Shown here in pieces: positions 40,192-53,200 of a DNA stretch of 64,000 nt (the stretch's first letter is position 1; each line of letters starts with the position of its first letter). Position numbers and translations under genes: made by a program. The notes under the pieces are model-generated. The model searched no databases, was not told where the DNA came from, and saw only the letters and a program-made list of their open reading frames with translations. The DNA comes from Diploscapter coronatus (Eukaryota; Nematoda; Chromadorea; Rhabditida; Rhabditidae). The stretch lies in NCBI GenBank assembly GCA_964036155.1, contig OZ038422.1, forward strand, positions 19,615,201 through 19,679,200. Direction: 5' to 3'.

Positions 40192-42405
40192 TTATATCGC
40201 AACGAGCTCCATCGGTGCGCTTCGTTGATTTCCATTGTTAGTGCCTTGATCATTATTTACTCTATATGGTAATATTTTTCTAAAATAATCAAAATTATAA
40301 ATATATATATATAATTAATCTTGCTTTCTGGAGAAAAACTTATAAATAGCCTTGCGACGAGCCGGTGAGCTCAACAGGAGCGATAATGGCATGTGGAATC
40401 CCCAGGATACTGATTCCAATACTCGAAATTCCAGCAATCCACCCAAAATCCTCCATCTACTATCCGTAGCATAAATTCCTTTTCCAATTTGACACCCAAT
40501 TGTATTTAAATTCCCGCGATAAGCATGATAATAATATATTATTAGAGCAACTAACTAAATAGGAAATCCTATTAAAATATTTTAGAGTGTATGCAATATC
40601 GTATTTATCTAATAAAAGAAGATCTCTAATAAATTATCACTCCACAAAAGTAGAGGACCTTCAAAATGAGCACACTGCCTATTTCACAACTGAGGTCACC
40701 AAAAGGAATATTTTATAATGTTATTTAGAGTCGTAAAATGAATGATTGTTTTCGTAATCGATTTTATTTTGATCTTATGTTATTATTATCATACGTAGTG
40801 AATATGGAGATTATGATAATGTCTTTTTCGAAAATCAATTCTAGAAAAAATAAGAACATTCTCTTATATATTGAGGAAACATCGTATTTAAAATAATCTT
40901 ACATGATGTGAAAGTATCGGCATCATTTGATATAATAACCTTCGATTTTGAGCTCCATAGCTGCGACTTGACATGGAACTTATTTCTTGCATTTTTCGAA
41001 ACATAGCAATATAAAGACAAGTTATAATTAATCCAATTACATCAATGGTTGGTGGCACAATCTAAAAATAATATAATTAATTTCTTTCTATTAATATCAT
41101 AATAATGACAAATTTAAAGATACCAATGAATAACTGATATATTCACAATTCTTTGTCATAATAGCTAAAACTTGGGTAGCCAATATCATAATATTAAATG
41201 AAGCCGAAAAAATATAGATAAATAGTATAGATATTGTCATGGATTTTCTTAAAGTTTCTTTTAAATAATTAAAGATTTTATAAAAACGTAATTACTTGTT
41301 GGCTAGAAATTTAGAAAGCGATTTTTTATCGAATATAATTGCCATTCGTTGAAGAACTAAAAAAGAGTTAAATAACGTAGTTGCAATACTAGAAATTGGG
41401 CTTAGAATTGAAGTAGATATAGTTGCCAATAATGTAAAAATTATTTGAACTTGAATAAATTGATATAATACTATAATTAATCGTAGTAGCATCCATATAT
41501 CGTTTATTTCATCGGGTATTTCATTTATACATATCCCATAATTTGCTAAAAATAATTCTATCAGTTACGGTGAGCGCAAAAATAATTGTCGGATTTTTAT
41601 TACTAGCTTCTTTAAGAAAAATGTACCATAAAATAAAAGATTGTTAGTGTAAAATAGCATAATAAATATCAGCAAAACTTGTTTCAGAAGCTATATAAAG
41701 TTTAAACATGATTCTGGGTACATATGAGCAAAATTTGAATGGAAACTTCCATCCTACTAAATATAATCGGACAGTAATTATGATTTTTACAGAGAATATA
41801 GTCTTTGTTTTTGATTTATCTAAAGCTTCAAAATAAAGCTATACAACGAAGAATAAATAATTAAATCGTTCTTTAATTTATTTTGAAATTTATACTCGTT
41901 AAAGAAATTTTCGTTAAGTATATAAACTTTAGTAAGTTAACCCACGATTCCGAAGTAAATATCTATTAACAAATAGAAAAGCCAGTATCACTATCAATGC
42001 AATAAGGTCTAAAAAGCAAACTGTTGTTAATCTTTGCAAATGCCATAATATTCTAGAATAATATTCCTACAATAACGATGTTCTTTAGTCATAAAATAGA
42101 TTTAACGTACGATTGTTTCTTGTTTCAGAGTATTCATAGAAATTGCAAGCAAAACAATCAATACTGTCAGTACAATAATAGCTAATAAAGATGTACTGAG
42201 CATTACGGCAAGAATATTTATATCCTTTGACATGCGTTCTGTAAAAAAAGAAATAATCTCATGATTATTAAATGGAGCAAATATAATTTATATATAAGAG
42301 TAACTACTATGCCATACCATCTGAAGAAGTTTTGTTTAACAAGAAATTCTCACAAGCGAATTCATTTTGTGCTATTCCTTTTATCCATTCATATATTTTA
42401 TCCAT
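40192..42405 (-). CDS. Seven-transmembrane serpentine (GPCR) receptor, nematode type
   Basis: Start ATG at 42403-42405, stop at 40192-40194. Hydrophobic segments appear in order on separate exons: ILAVMLSTSLLAIIVLTVLIVLL (TM1), a CFLDLIALIVILAFLFV segment (TM2), QVQIIFTLLATISTSILSPIS (TM3) followed by LQRM, ISILFIYIFSASFNIMILATQ (TM4), NCEYISYSL then PPTIDVIGLIITCLYIAMF (TM5), a TM6 segment at about 40.86 kb and below, and a final segment with SWGFHMPLSLLL and a basic tail ARRKAIYKKIL. Cys residues in extracellular loops 1 and 2 could form the usual disulfide. I cannot assign a chemoreceptor subfamily. Introns are AT-rich and the region between TM2 and TM3 is about 400 bases. The exon near 40.66-40.86 kb (TM6) is not firmly placed. 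Confidence 0.65.
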
Positions 42406-43607
42406 AATGTGGAATAGGAATATTTAATCAAACAATCAATCAGTAGTTTCAAGAAAATGGGACTGAAGTATAGTTAAAGAAAAAATGAGTCTCCATTTAT
42501 TTCAACATATTCTATACGAAATTGTTCTTCATAAGATTTCATATCTCTACTGTCTTGAATCACAAGTACATATTACACGGTGAGCTGGAAAGGGCGCAAT
42601 GTCACAACGAGGCGAAATAATATATAGGGAATGCTCTCTCGCTTTTATACACTATTTCGCCATGTTGCGGCGTTGCGCCCTTTCCAGAACTTCATATTTC
42701 ACAGCGCAACGTTATAATTAACCAATGATTTTTTCCTTAAAATATATATCTTCATTCAACCAAAGATAACGACGACATTTCTCTGCAAAATGTAAAGATC
42801 TTCATTTTTAAATTTTTAGCTACGAAAATCGGAAGTCTCCGTTTGAAAAGTTCTTTAAAAATGTCGGCCAGACATTCGCATCTTTCGAGCATCAAAGGCA
42901 TTTTCAAAACATAATTATCGCCTTCCGATTCGGAGACGACTTTATTATTATTGGGGATTGGAAAATGTAAATCTCACCGGAAAATTGCTGATGATCTTCG
43001 TTTATCCTTTTACACAAGAAAATCTAGCTTTACAATGTAAGAAAGTTATTTTAAAAAATTAAAGAAAGAACTAAGACATTAAAAATGAAAGCTGTCACAA
43101 CACTGTACACGTTTGATCAACAAATCACGAATTTATTTAGATTCAAGGCAATTGAGCCAGACCAATAATAACGAAGGCAACAAAGCGAAATACCGAGTAA
43201 CCCGAGTTGTTGCAAGAAGATAAGGAACTGAAACGGGGGAACAGGAAAATTGATGCAGGGACACGAATTCTCCCTCACGTGAAGAGGAAAGGTAGGTGGG
43301 GATCTGCAAGGAATTGGAAGATGAATAACGAAAAGAAAGCAAAGCAATAAGCAAAAAATGAAAAGATACCTAGACATGAAGTCTGGAGATCAGAAAGCAA
43401 AAAATGGTTGAATAGGAGCAGTCAATTGCAACAGAAATGCAAAATAAGGAGTTGCAGTTTCATTATTTTGCATTTCTCGTACAAAATCCTGCATTCAATG
43501 ATTAACTAAATACATAGAGAAACCTCTTTAATGAACGCTTAGATGAGCTGGGAAGAAGAAACGGTACAGGGTGTTTTATGATGGGGGGGAATGGCGAGGA
43601 AGCCGAA
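42406..43607. other. Intergenic region with an inverted-repeat element
   Basis: No exon found. An inverted-repeat element is at 42585-42687. The rest is AT-rich, with a purine/pyrimidine-skewed stretch from about 43.1 to 43.5 kb. Confidence 0.5.
42585..42687. mobile_element. MITE-like inverted-repeat element with ctggaaagggcg ends
   Basis: The ends are inverted repeats of about 34 bases with several mismatches: ctggaaagggcgcaatgtc at the left and its counterpart ending gcgccctttccag at the right. The core word gctggaaag/ctttccag recurs in two elements near 47.8-48.3 kb. No clear TA or longer duplication was seen. Confidence 0.65.
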
Positions 43608-45765
43608 TTAGGCAGAAGCCTCAACGGTCTTGGGGCCATCCGCAGCGGCAGGAGCAGATTTGTCGCCCGAGGCTTTGTCCTGGAAAAGAAACATTGAACT
43701 TCTTCAAATCGATCAGCACGTTTGTTGGAGGTTCATAACATTCTTCCTACATTTTGTACAATGCCCGGATTCGCGAAACTCGGAATCTTCGAAAGCTTCT
43801 TATAGGAAGAGGTTCGTTCGAGTTTCGTCGATCCGGGCACAGATCGATAGGAGGGGATTATGGATTTTGAAAGATACAAATGGTTTAACTACATTCGGGA
43901 TAAAAACTATTACTTCAAAAATTATCACGGAGTTAGTCATTTTTTATTGAGTCAAGAGATTTAAGGTTCGGAACGAGCCCTCTCCCTTAAGGACCGAGTA
44001 TACTAGGGAACGGAGCACGATATGAAAGTTTTCAACAGTCAACCAAGTAATTCTCACTGCTCCGAGCGAGATGCGCGCATCTCTCGTTCACCCTAGCAGT
44101 CCGAATCCTTTTTCTTGCCCACCGTCTCTTTGTTCTGCTGCTTCTTGCTCTCCTCCTTGTCTCCGTCCTGTTCGTCTCTGGCCGCCTCCTTTCCATTCGA
44201 AGCGCCCCTTCCTCCGCCTCGGCGGCGGTTGTTGCGCGGCTTCTTGTTCGCGCCCGTTTCCTCGCCGTCCTTCTTCTCTGAAAACCATAAATCGTTCAAA
44301 ACGCTCAATTTGTGTGAGAACCACCTTCACTGCAGGAAGATAATGCGAAAAATAATGTTTTTTTAAGCAAAAATACGAATTTGTTGGTTGCATCGTTTTT
44401 CCTCCTACAATTCTTAAGTGTAATGATTTTTCCCAAACACTATTTCTCGTTTTTTTCCCGCGCTTTGCAAAAATTCTACACTTCTATTTGGGAGGAACGA
44501 CTACGCAGACAAATTTTTCCAATAGGTGGTACCTGCATTCTCTCCATCGTTCTCTCTTCTTCTGTTCTGCGGCCTGCGGCGAGGCGCTCCTCCTCCACGC
44601 CCATTCAGATAGGAGCGAGGTCCAGAGCGCACGTAGAAGATGCGGAATCTGAAACTGATCAATGGTCGCATTTGCCTTCACTTGGTTTTGATCAGAACTA
44701 GCATTCTCGACCAGGCCAAGCATTCACCTGACTCCATGGACAGGTCCCCCCTCGGGCCCTGTGACATTGGCGGCTTCCGGTCCCTTTCTGCCCTCGACGA
44801 TGTCGAACTCGACAGGCTCTCCGTCCTCCAGCGTGCGGAACACGTATTTGCGCTCTCGAGAATTCGAAATCGCCATCTGAAGTCATTTTCTGTTCGCTTC
44901 ATTTTGTGAAGGAAGATTTGAAAGTTTCGAACCGTATGGAAAAGAGGCGGCGTCTTTCCTATCAAGGAGAAAAGAAGGTCTTCTTCCCGTTTCTCGAAAA
45001 GACGCTATCTCGGTTTCATACAATTCTACTAAAAATCTTATCGATATTCTTGTTGCATCCTGCAAGTAGTCTCGTCATATGAGTGCAACCCTTATGAATG
45101 AGTACTTTCCTTCCAAACGTCATTTCTACTTCTTTTCCCAGTTTTGGAAGAAATGTATTCATTCGAGAGAGAGAGAGAGAGGCAACTACTTGCAGCCAGC
45201 CAGCCAGCTATCTTTGCATTGGTTTCTTGTCACTTCAATTTTACCTGATGCACGAAGACATCGCCCTTTTCCTGCTCATTCCTGCCGATGAAGCCATACT
45301 TGTTGCGGAGTGAGTACCACTTGACAGTGCCCTTGCAACCCGTCTCCAGCACCTTCTTCGTCTTCTGCTCCTCCATGTACTTGTCCAGTCTTTCCTGGTC
45401 CTTCTTCTGGCGCTCTTCCAGGGTCAGACGCGGTCTGCGAGGGCGGCGCTGCTGCTCCGAGGTGGTGCGAGACTGAAACACATAACTTCCTCCTGAGCAT
45501 TTATTGCATCATTGCGAAAACGTGATTCTCATACGCAGCTGGTATTTGCTTTTAAAATTAAAAATCGGGCCTAAATTTTCTGGTTTGTGTGACTGACCCT
45601 GCGACCCGAGTTGGATCGGTTGGTGGTCGAGTCCTTGTGAGTCCTGCCAACCTCCTTCTTGTCCATCTCGGCCTGCTTGCCGCCCTTACTCTCCTCGTCC
45701 TGGTCCTTCAGACCGACCTTGTTCATCTTGGCGATCATCTCAGAGACGTTAGTTCCAGCAGCCAT
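43608..45765 (-). CDS. Y-box-type cold-shock domain RNA-binding protein (CEY-like)
   Basis: The start ATG is at 45763-45765. Coding exons continue below it, with the cold-shock domain split across two exons. The first holds [20 protein letters not shown] with the aromatic RNP1-type motif and DVFVHQ (RNP2). The second has the [22 protein letters not shown] half ending GGPVHGVR. An acidic/basic N-terminal lead and a C-terminal RGG-like tail ([20 protein letters not shown]) follow. These proteins bind mRNA and regulate translation and stability, commonly in the germline. An upstream tttcag near 45853 suggests trans-splicing. There are two possible ends: a stop in the exon at 44093-44281, or splicing at a GT around 44114 to an exon at 43608-43680 encoding a [12 protein letters not shown] tail. 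Both look real, so alternative splicing is possible. Confidence 0.85.
43762..43839. repeat. Foldback sequence in the Y-box gene 3' intron
   Basis: Arms of about 21 bases starting tgcccggat and ending atccgggca (18 of 21 matching) surround a 36-base centre. It lies in the region between the two alternative terminal exons. Confidence 0.6.
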
Positions 45766-47205
45766 GTTCTTCCTCACTTCTTCAGTTCTTGAATTGGCAG
45801 GTGGAATGAAGTGGCAGGGCGCCGAGTGCCGATTGTTTGCGAGCTGTGAGTTCTGAAACACCGAACGCCACATCATCACGAAAATTCGCGAAATTTCAAC
45901 AAAAATGATGATTTTTGCGAGATCAAGAAGATTAAATTGACGCACAGCTTTGAGAAATTTCAAAAGACTGGCCTAAAATTCCGCCAATATTCAAGAATAG
46001 AAAAATCTCGAAGGAATTGAAAGATTTTGGAAAAAAAATCGAAGAGAATTTTGGGCCCAAAAACGAAAAATTGCAGCGACATAGTGGAAGATGGGGAGAA
46101 ATTTTAGGACTGACCGTCCGCAGTGGAAGCAGAGCAAGTAATGAAAATGATTGGAAGTGGGGGAATATTTGGCAGAAAGAGCGCCTAGAATATGGAGAGT
46201 GAAAAGAGTGCAATATTGCCAGTGGCAGATATGAAGTAAACACAGCTCCTTTCACTTATTTCTGATAGGCATTTTTTCGCAGCACTTCTTATCAGTAACT
46301 TGAGTGTATGGAAGGCTGAGAGTCTTGAACTATCGATCGAGAATCCGTTTGCACTCGGTGACAATGACTTTATTCATTTTCCCGAAACATTTATACAAAC
46401 GTACAGATTCAGATTCACAAGATTATACATGTTGGGTTACTCGTAATCGATGTAAGAGATTGTTACAGAAAAGGCAGAAGATGTTGCGTAAAGAGCCAGA
46501 ACGAGGAGGAAATTGTTGCAGAAACTCACAATCAATTGAGCTGCAACGACAAAACTGCAACTACTCAGAGCAACTTTAGATTTTTAAATTGAAAATCTCG
46601 AGAAGATTGTCGAATCCTTCCATCTTCCACTGAATAGTTGCAATGAATTGAAAACTTGGCAATTAGAAATTACGAAAAAGTGCGTTCGATTTGTTTGCAA
46701 GGCTTAGAATCAATATATGAACATGGCGAATGAAATGACGAAAAAATAAGATAACAGTGAAGAGAGTGGCAAACGATAAAGCTGAAGGCAACAAAGAAAG
46801 AAGAAGAGTTTGAAAAGTAGAGTTACAACTGCAGTCAGGCAATCAGCAAGGAAAGCCTCTCCCTAAAATGGAAGGACTTTTTGAGCAAATACGACCGTAT
46901 GAATCATTCTCGAAATATTCGCGCGCGCGCGCTCCTGAGATTTTTCATCGAAAACGGAAATCAATATCAAAATATCATAATCGTGTCTCGAATTCGTGTA
47001 AGTGACTAGAATCTAACAGGTGTATGAGAAATTGACAACAACTTACAAATCTAGTTTACAGCAAGAATACTAGAAAAGTCGATAGTCTCCGTCATAGTAG
47101 ATAAGTCAAGATAAAATGGCATAATCTCGCAAATAAGAAAGCAAATCCTTGTGAAATGGCATAAATAATAATCGAAAATAGGAAATAAGCCGCACTAGAA
47201 TCATC
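45766..47205. other. Intergenic region, Y-box upstream and RCC1-gene 3' flank
   Basis: Nothing coding supported. A cgcgcgcgcgcg run is at 46921-46931. The Y-box gene's 5' UTR extends to an acceptor near 45853. Confidence 0.5.
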
Positions 47206-50200
47206 TCAAAGCAATGTGATGACGAGTTTCTGTTTCCACTCCTCGGCACACACGGGACACTCGTTGATGGAGCTGCCTCCGATGGCTGCCTGCTCTGCAT
47301 GGCCACATGGGGCGAACACACGCAGACGGGTGTGGGAGGAGTTCGAATTGACTGATTTGCCTGTTGGAGGAGAAGAGGGCCGGAGAGAGGAGGAAGGAAT
47401 CTGAATGTGTGTTTCTGTGTGAGTTGAATTGAGATAATTTTATCAATAGTAATTTAGAAATGGTGTAATGGCGGAATGAATCGACTTTTTCCTAAAAAAA
47501 ATCAACCCCTTTATCTCTTCGTCTAAAATAAGGAATTATAAGATAAGTCGACAGAATGTCGTAATTCAAAAATAATGAAATGCTTCTTTTTCTAACACAG
47601 TCCCTATCAATTATTGTTGCGTTCCACCATTTTCTCAAATCCAGAAAAACGTTCACACTACATCATATCCGAACTTATCTTTAGAAAATTGTTGAAATAG
47701 ATTCAGTTTTGAAAAAAATAAAGATTGAGCTTTATAGACTGATATTAAGTGAAAAGTAGAATGGAATGAGAATGACATTATCGTGTTCGCCGCTGGAAAG
47801 AGCGCGCTCCAATGAGAAATGGATATTACCTCTCCTTTTACCCATTATTGAGAAAAAGAAGAAAGGAGGTAATATCCATTTCGCATTGGAGCGCGCTCTT
47901 TCCAGCGGCGAGCACGATAGGTACTGATTTAAATTGTAATGTTGCACTTACAACAACACTGTTGGCCGTTCTGATGGGCGCATTCCAGCTGTTGAGCATC
48001 GCGAGTTTCTCCTCCACAGACAAAGCTGATTGAGCGTCGTCACTGTTCCAGACCTGAATTGAATCATTTGAATGCATGAAGTATCGTGCTCGCCGCAAAT
48101 ATTCGACGCTGGAAAGAGTGTGCTCTAACTCGAAAACTCCTGCTCCACTCAAAAATGAGTGAAGTTCCATTTTTCACAAATTAAAGAAAGAAAGAAGAAA
48201 CGAGGACAGCACTCTCATTTTTGATTTGAACATGAGTTTTCAAGTTAGAGCGCATATTTTCCAGAGCCGAAAATTAACGGCGATTACGATAGTAAACTAC
48301 GAGTAGACGCAGTCAATTTGTTTACAAATAACTATTATCTTGTTCATTGGTTGATGTTTGTATCATTTGAGAAAAAGTCAAGTCCATTTTCCGATTAAAA
48401 ATCTTGCGATTTATATCCTTTGGATTGAAATGCAATTTCTTCATCTTTTACTGAATAGTCGAATTTTAGATGGTATACCGTTGGCCAAAGATGCGACAAT
48501 TGCGATCCCTTCTTCATGGTGTTGCTCATGGGCAGGGATTTGAATGCAGCCGTGAGGACCTTCCTCGACTGCACGTCCTCGTGGTTCGCCACGATCTGCC
48601 AGGCCAGGGATGACAACTCGCGAACAGATTCGGAATCCTGACAAATTCTCACTTCATGCTTATCAGCCGGAATGACTATCTAACCTGCTGCTGTTTGAGT
48701 CTTCCAATCATCTCGACAGCCGTCTCCACTTCTCCAGCCATCAAATGCACCAGGGCAATTGGGACGCTGTCCAGAGTCCCTTGGTCACCTCCATCCAAGA
48801 GTCGGCAAACGGTCTGAAATCATATCCAGATCTAGGAAGACTTTCGGCCGGAACGAAAAATATAGTCATGGGAGTACGCAAAACAAATTTGTTACTATAG
48901 AAAAGTGATACATAAGGCGGTACGCAACGTGACTTTATCGGGAAATGTTGGCTTAAGAGGTATACACGGGAGATCTGGCTTGAGGTCTGCTTAAGTCTGA
49001 TCATATCTAATTTTTGGGAAACTCAGAACGTAGGAATGGAATTCAAAAGAAATGTGATTAATCAAATTCAGTTGGGAAATGGCATTTCGGCTAAAAATAA
49101 TCTCATCTTACCAGAAACTAAGGGATCATTTATTAGTAGAAAACGAACTCTAACCTGTAGAGATTTCGTTTCCGCCGCCTTCATCCTGTCAATGAGTTCT
49201 TTTTCATCGAGAATCGAATCTGCATCGAAGTCAGCCGTCTCTCCTCTGAGCTGCAGCTGCACGACACAAGTCGGTTTGGTGACGAACACAGAATCGTCGG
49301 GCAGTTGGATGGAACGCTTCGTGCCTTCCTGTGACGATTCATTTAATTCAATCGTTCTGATCAAACGAACCATCTCTTTACAATTAAAACACCTAATTTT
49401 GCAAAACTCATTAACGAACCGAAATTAATAAGAGAGAGTGAGAAGAAAAAGGAGGTTTCTAAGCCAAATGAAAGTAAGGCTGCAATTTTCGTTTTTTTTT
49501 CATTTTATGAGACGAATTTCCATCTGATCAATGAAATATGAATTGACTATCTTTATTACCTTAGCCTGATAGAAGTACTTTCTTGGAGTAGCTGGAGTCT
49601 TGTCGGCAGGAAGACCACTTTGGCCGAAATCATTTCGACCCCATCCATAAACAAGGCCTTCTCGAGTCACTGCTAGCGTGTGGTTGCCTCCTGAGATTGA
49701 CAACACATTAGGAAGTCGTTATAAACATTTTAAAACGATGATCCTACCACAAGCAACAGCGGCCCATTTCGTATTTGTCGGTTCGAAAATTTGATGAGGC
49801 TCAGAGCGCTCGGTTTTTGTTGCATGACCTAGCTGGTACTCCAATGCCTGAAGCATAACGTTTGGGAGGAAATCTTTAAACTTCAAAGTGAATGGCAGAA
49901 TAAATAATGAATAAAAATGATAGAAAGTAATTATGATTGAAAATTCATTTTTTAGGTTGAATAAAAAAAGCTAATTTGATCAGTGCTTTGGCTATCCAGT
50001 CTTTTTTCAGAAAAAAAAACTGTTATAACTTCCTATCTATGTATTCCGTTAAGAATATTTCTTTACTGAAACATTCTCGAGAAAATATCCCCAGAAATAT
50101 AAACGGAGAATATCTTCAAAAAAATTTTATGTAAAATTAGAAAAAAATCGATTTTTAAGACAATTTTTAGAGGGCTTCACTGAAAAAGGCAAAGAGATCA

Positions 50201-53200
50201 AAGCACTATTTGATATTTGAACCAGAAGAGAAACAACTTCGTCTTGCATCATCTCGTGAAATCAAAAATTGCGAAAAAAAAACAAAGGCTCCCTACCTTT
50301 CCCCAAGTGTAGAGAGTGCCATTATTAGTGACGATAGCAGAATGTGACAATCCAGTAGCGATGCAGGCCACGGTTCCATCCATCATGTGCTGCACTTCCC
50401 GCACTCCCAGATCCTCTCGAGGCATTTCCATCGGCAGCAGCACTGAAGGCTTCTCCATGGCCGCACTTTTCTCCTTCTGAAAGTTATCCTCCTTTTCCAT
50501 CCTCTATTTTCACGGAGTTGGGTTTAAAGCACTTGACCGCACATGATTAAGTTTTATAGAATTTTATAGGTATACTGGAAGACTTCAATCATGTGATATG
50601 TTGTTTTTTGCCAGGCATGACTTTCATCTTGCGTAAATAGCATATTTTCGGGATTGCACTTAACAAATTCTTAGGGGGTTTGAATACATCTTATGAATTA
50701 GGCAAGATATTTTTTACAAACTCTATACCTACAATAAACTATTTGTAAAGGAAGTTCTTTAGCATGGTGGGAGTTGAGACGAAATTTCATTGCAACTCGT
50801 AGGCAAAATTATGTGCCGTGTAAAATTCGCTTCTTACAAGAAAAACGTCTTACGTTAACAACAGGCTGCTCAGTTCCGTTTTCCCCTGTGCCTTCAGTCG
50901 CGTTCTTCAACTGCGCACTCCGCAATCGTCGCATCAAGAACATCTTCATCTTGATTTCCTGTGGGTTCCTGCCCCACTCAAATACCTCTCCAGTTTCCGT
51001 AACTCCCACACTGTGATAAAATGAAGAGGAAATATGTACGAACTAAAATAATCAATTATCAAACAGTCTTATGAACGACTAGCCTTGTGGTCGTGTATAT
51101 CCAAATACTGAAACGCATGTCGCTTCTTGATATCATCATTGCCGCCCAACTGCCCATAGCTTCCATTACCAGTCACCATAATTCGACCAGATTCTGTGAG
51201 AAGAACGGAGTGAGCTCGACCACAGCATACCTTCCTTACGCGTTCACTGAAAATTATTCGGTATCGTTTTGAAAATTTTCACTTTCAGAATTGACGAGAA
51301 AGATTGGAAGCAGAGAGCTCAGAAAGGATCATTTGCGAAGCCATAAACGAATTAATCGGAAAAAATATTTGGACAAAATCATAATCTAAATTTAAAAAAA
51401 GATCGATAGAAATTTTGTGTGGTGTAAAGATTTTTCGAAAATTGGCAGAGTAAAACAACCTTGCTCCGATGCAGGCGTGCATAAATCAAAAGAATCGCCT
51501 TCAAAATGATTTTATGCATTAATTTGACAATTTTTCAGAAAACTATTACCTTGACCAACATGAGATATTTCGAAGAATAAGAAATACCATGAATTTGTTC
51601 GTAATTTTAGCAAGTGTTCAAGACTCACGTCAACCCGTCGACTTTCGTAGGCACCAATTTGTCTTCGGTCGATCGATTGCCATGTCCCAGCTGTCCCCAA
51701 ACATTCCATCCCCAAGTGAACAGATTGCCTTCCTCATCGACTGCAGCTGAGTGAAACTGGCCGCCTGACAGGTCGAGAATTCGCGAGGGAGCTTGAGACA
51801 CTCGCTGAAACACTTACAATTCCATGAATCTTTTATGAAATAATATGAACCTCAACGTCCTTGGCATTTTCCCTATGTCCGAGTCCACACTGCCCATATC
51901 GATTACCGCCCCAGGCCCAGAGCGAGCCGTCTACGGCGATCAGCAGCAGATGTTCTGTGCCACACACGATGAAGTGCGGCTGACTGCCTTCCATCGGAAG
52001 CAACTTCGGTAACTGAGATAGTTTGTAAATTTCAATAAAGAAACAAAACGAAATAACCTGTACGACTTTCTTGACGGGAGTGGGTGGAGTCGAGTTTGTC
52101 GGCGTCGATTCGCCGTTCTTTCTTTTCACACCGATTTCTGAAAGTTCAAAATGAAAATTTGCAAAAAGAAAATTCATGATTACCATTCGTTTCGATCTGT
52201 TTGTGCTGTGCATTGGTGAAATCACCGAAAATCATGAGTCGATGGTCGGCTGTGATGCAGGCAGAGGAGTTCAGACCCGCTGATAGAACTCGGGCAGGGA
52301 CTATCGATTTCTGGAAGAAAACGTTTGAAGAAAAAACTCAACAAAAAACTCTTACCGAAGTTTCTTTGGACTGTTCATGTAGAATGAAGAGAGATGTGAC
52401 GAAATAGAGTACTTCACAGGGAACTTGAAATCTGAATGAAAAAATTCTTGAAGCGCTATAAAAACACCAAAAAAGCAACAGTAAATCTTTTCCAGCTACA
52501 GAAAAAAACCTATTTTGAGTTAAAAATAAGAGGGAATTTAATGAGAAAAATATGAATTTAGATAAAACATGAAGAGGTGATTGAAAAAACCTACTTGGCA
52601 GCATAATCCCTCGATAATCGAAGCAGGGTTTCTAAGTGAGTGAAAATGCCCAAGTCTTTCTGCCAGATGCAGACCAGAGAGACCATATCGGAGAATTCCT
52701 TTTCTGACAGAACTGACCAGTCCAACTGGCAGATAGCGCCAATTGCCTGAAGGAGCGAATTGAAGTAATTGGATTGTTCATTACTTTCATTTACCTGATG
52801 TGCAATGAGGTGGTTTGTCTTCCTGAGCGCATTCATGTTCTTGCAGACATATCTGAGCAGCCTGCCCGAGTCGTTGTCTCTCTGCGCGAGGATGGTTGCA
52901 CTCTTCCACAGATGCACTTCTGCACACAGCACACAGCCCTCTATCACATCCACGTGGTGCATCAGAAATGAGCTGAAAAATACGCGATCAGAAAGTATTC
53001 CGAATTTCAATATGTAATTTTTTCCAAATTAGTCATCAAAAGAATTAAAAATAAGTCGTATTGAAAAACGATCTATTGACAGATTTAAGTAATCGTTTCC
53101 TTTTATGTTGATAGCGAAATGATTAGTTACGAACATTTATCTAGGAGCAAATTTTATAGAGAAAAGGTCGATATACGAGTCCTGTCAAGTAGTGCACACA

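Noticed and set aside
44088..44723. Second-frame readings over the Y-box RGG exons, such as Ala/Gly/Arg-rich runs
   Set aside because: The exon chain that includes the cold-shock domain reads cleanly through these bases in another frame.
46921..46931. cgcgcgcgcgcg run as a possible regulatory element
   Set aside because: A simple dinucleotide run with no context to support a function.
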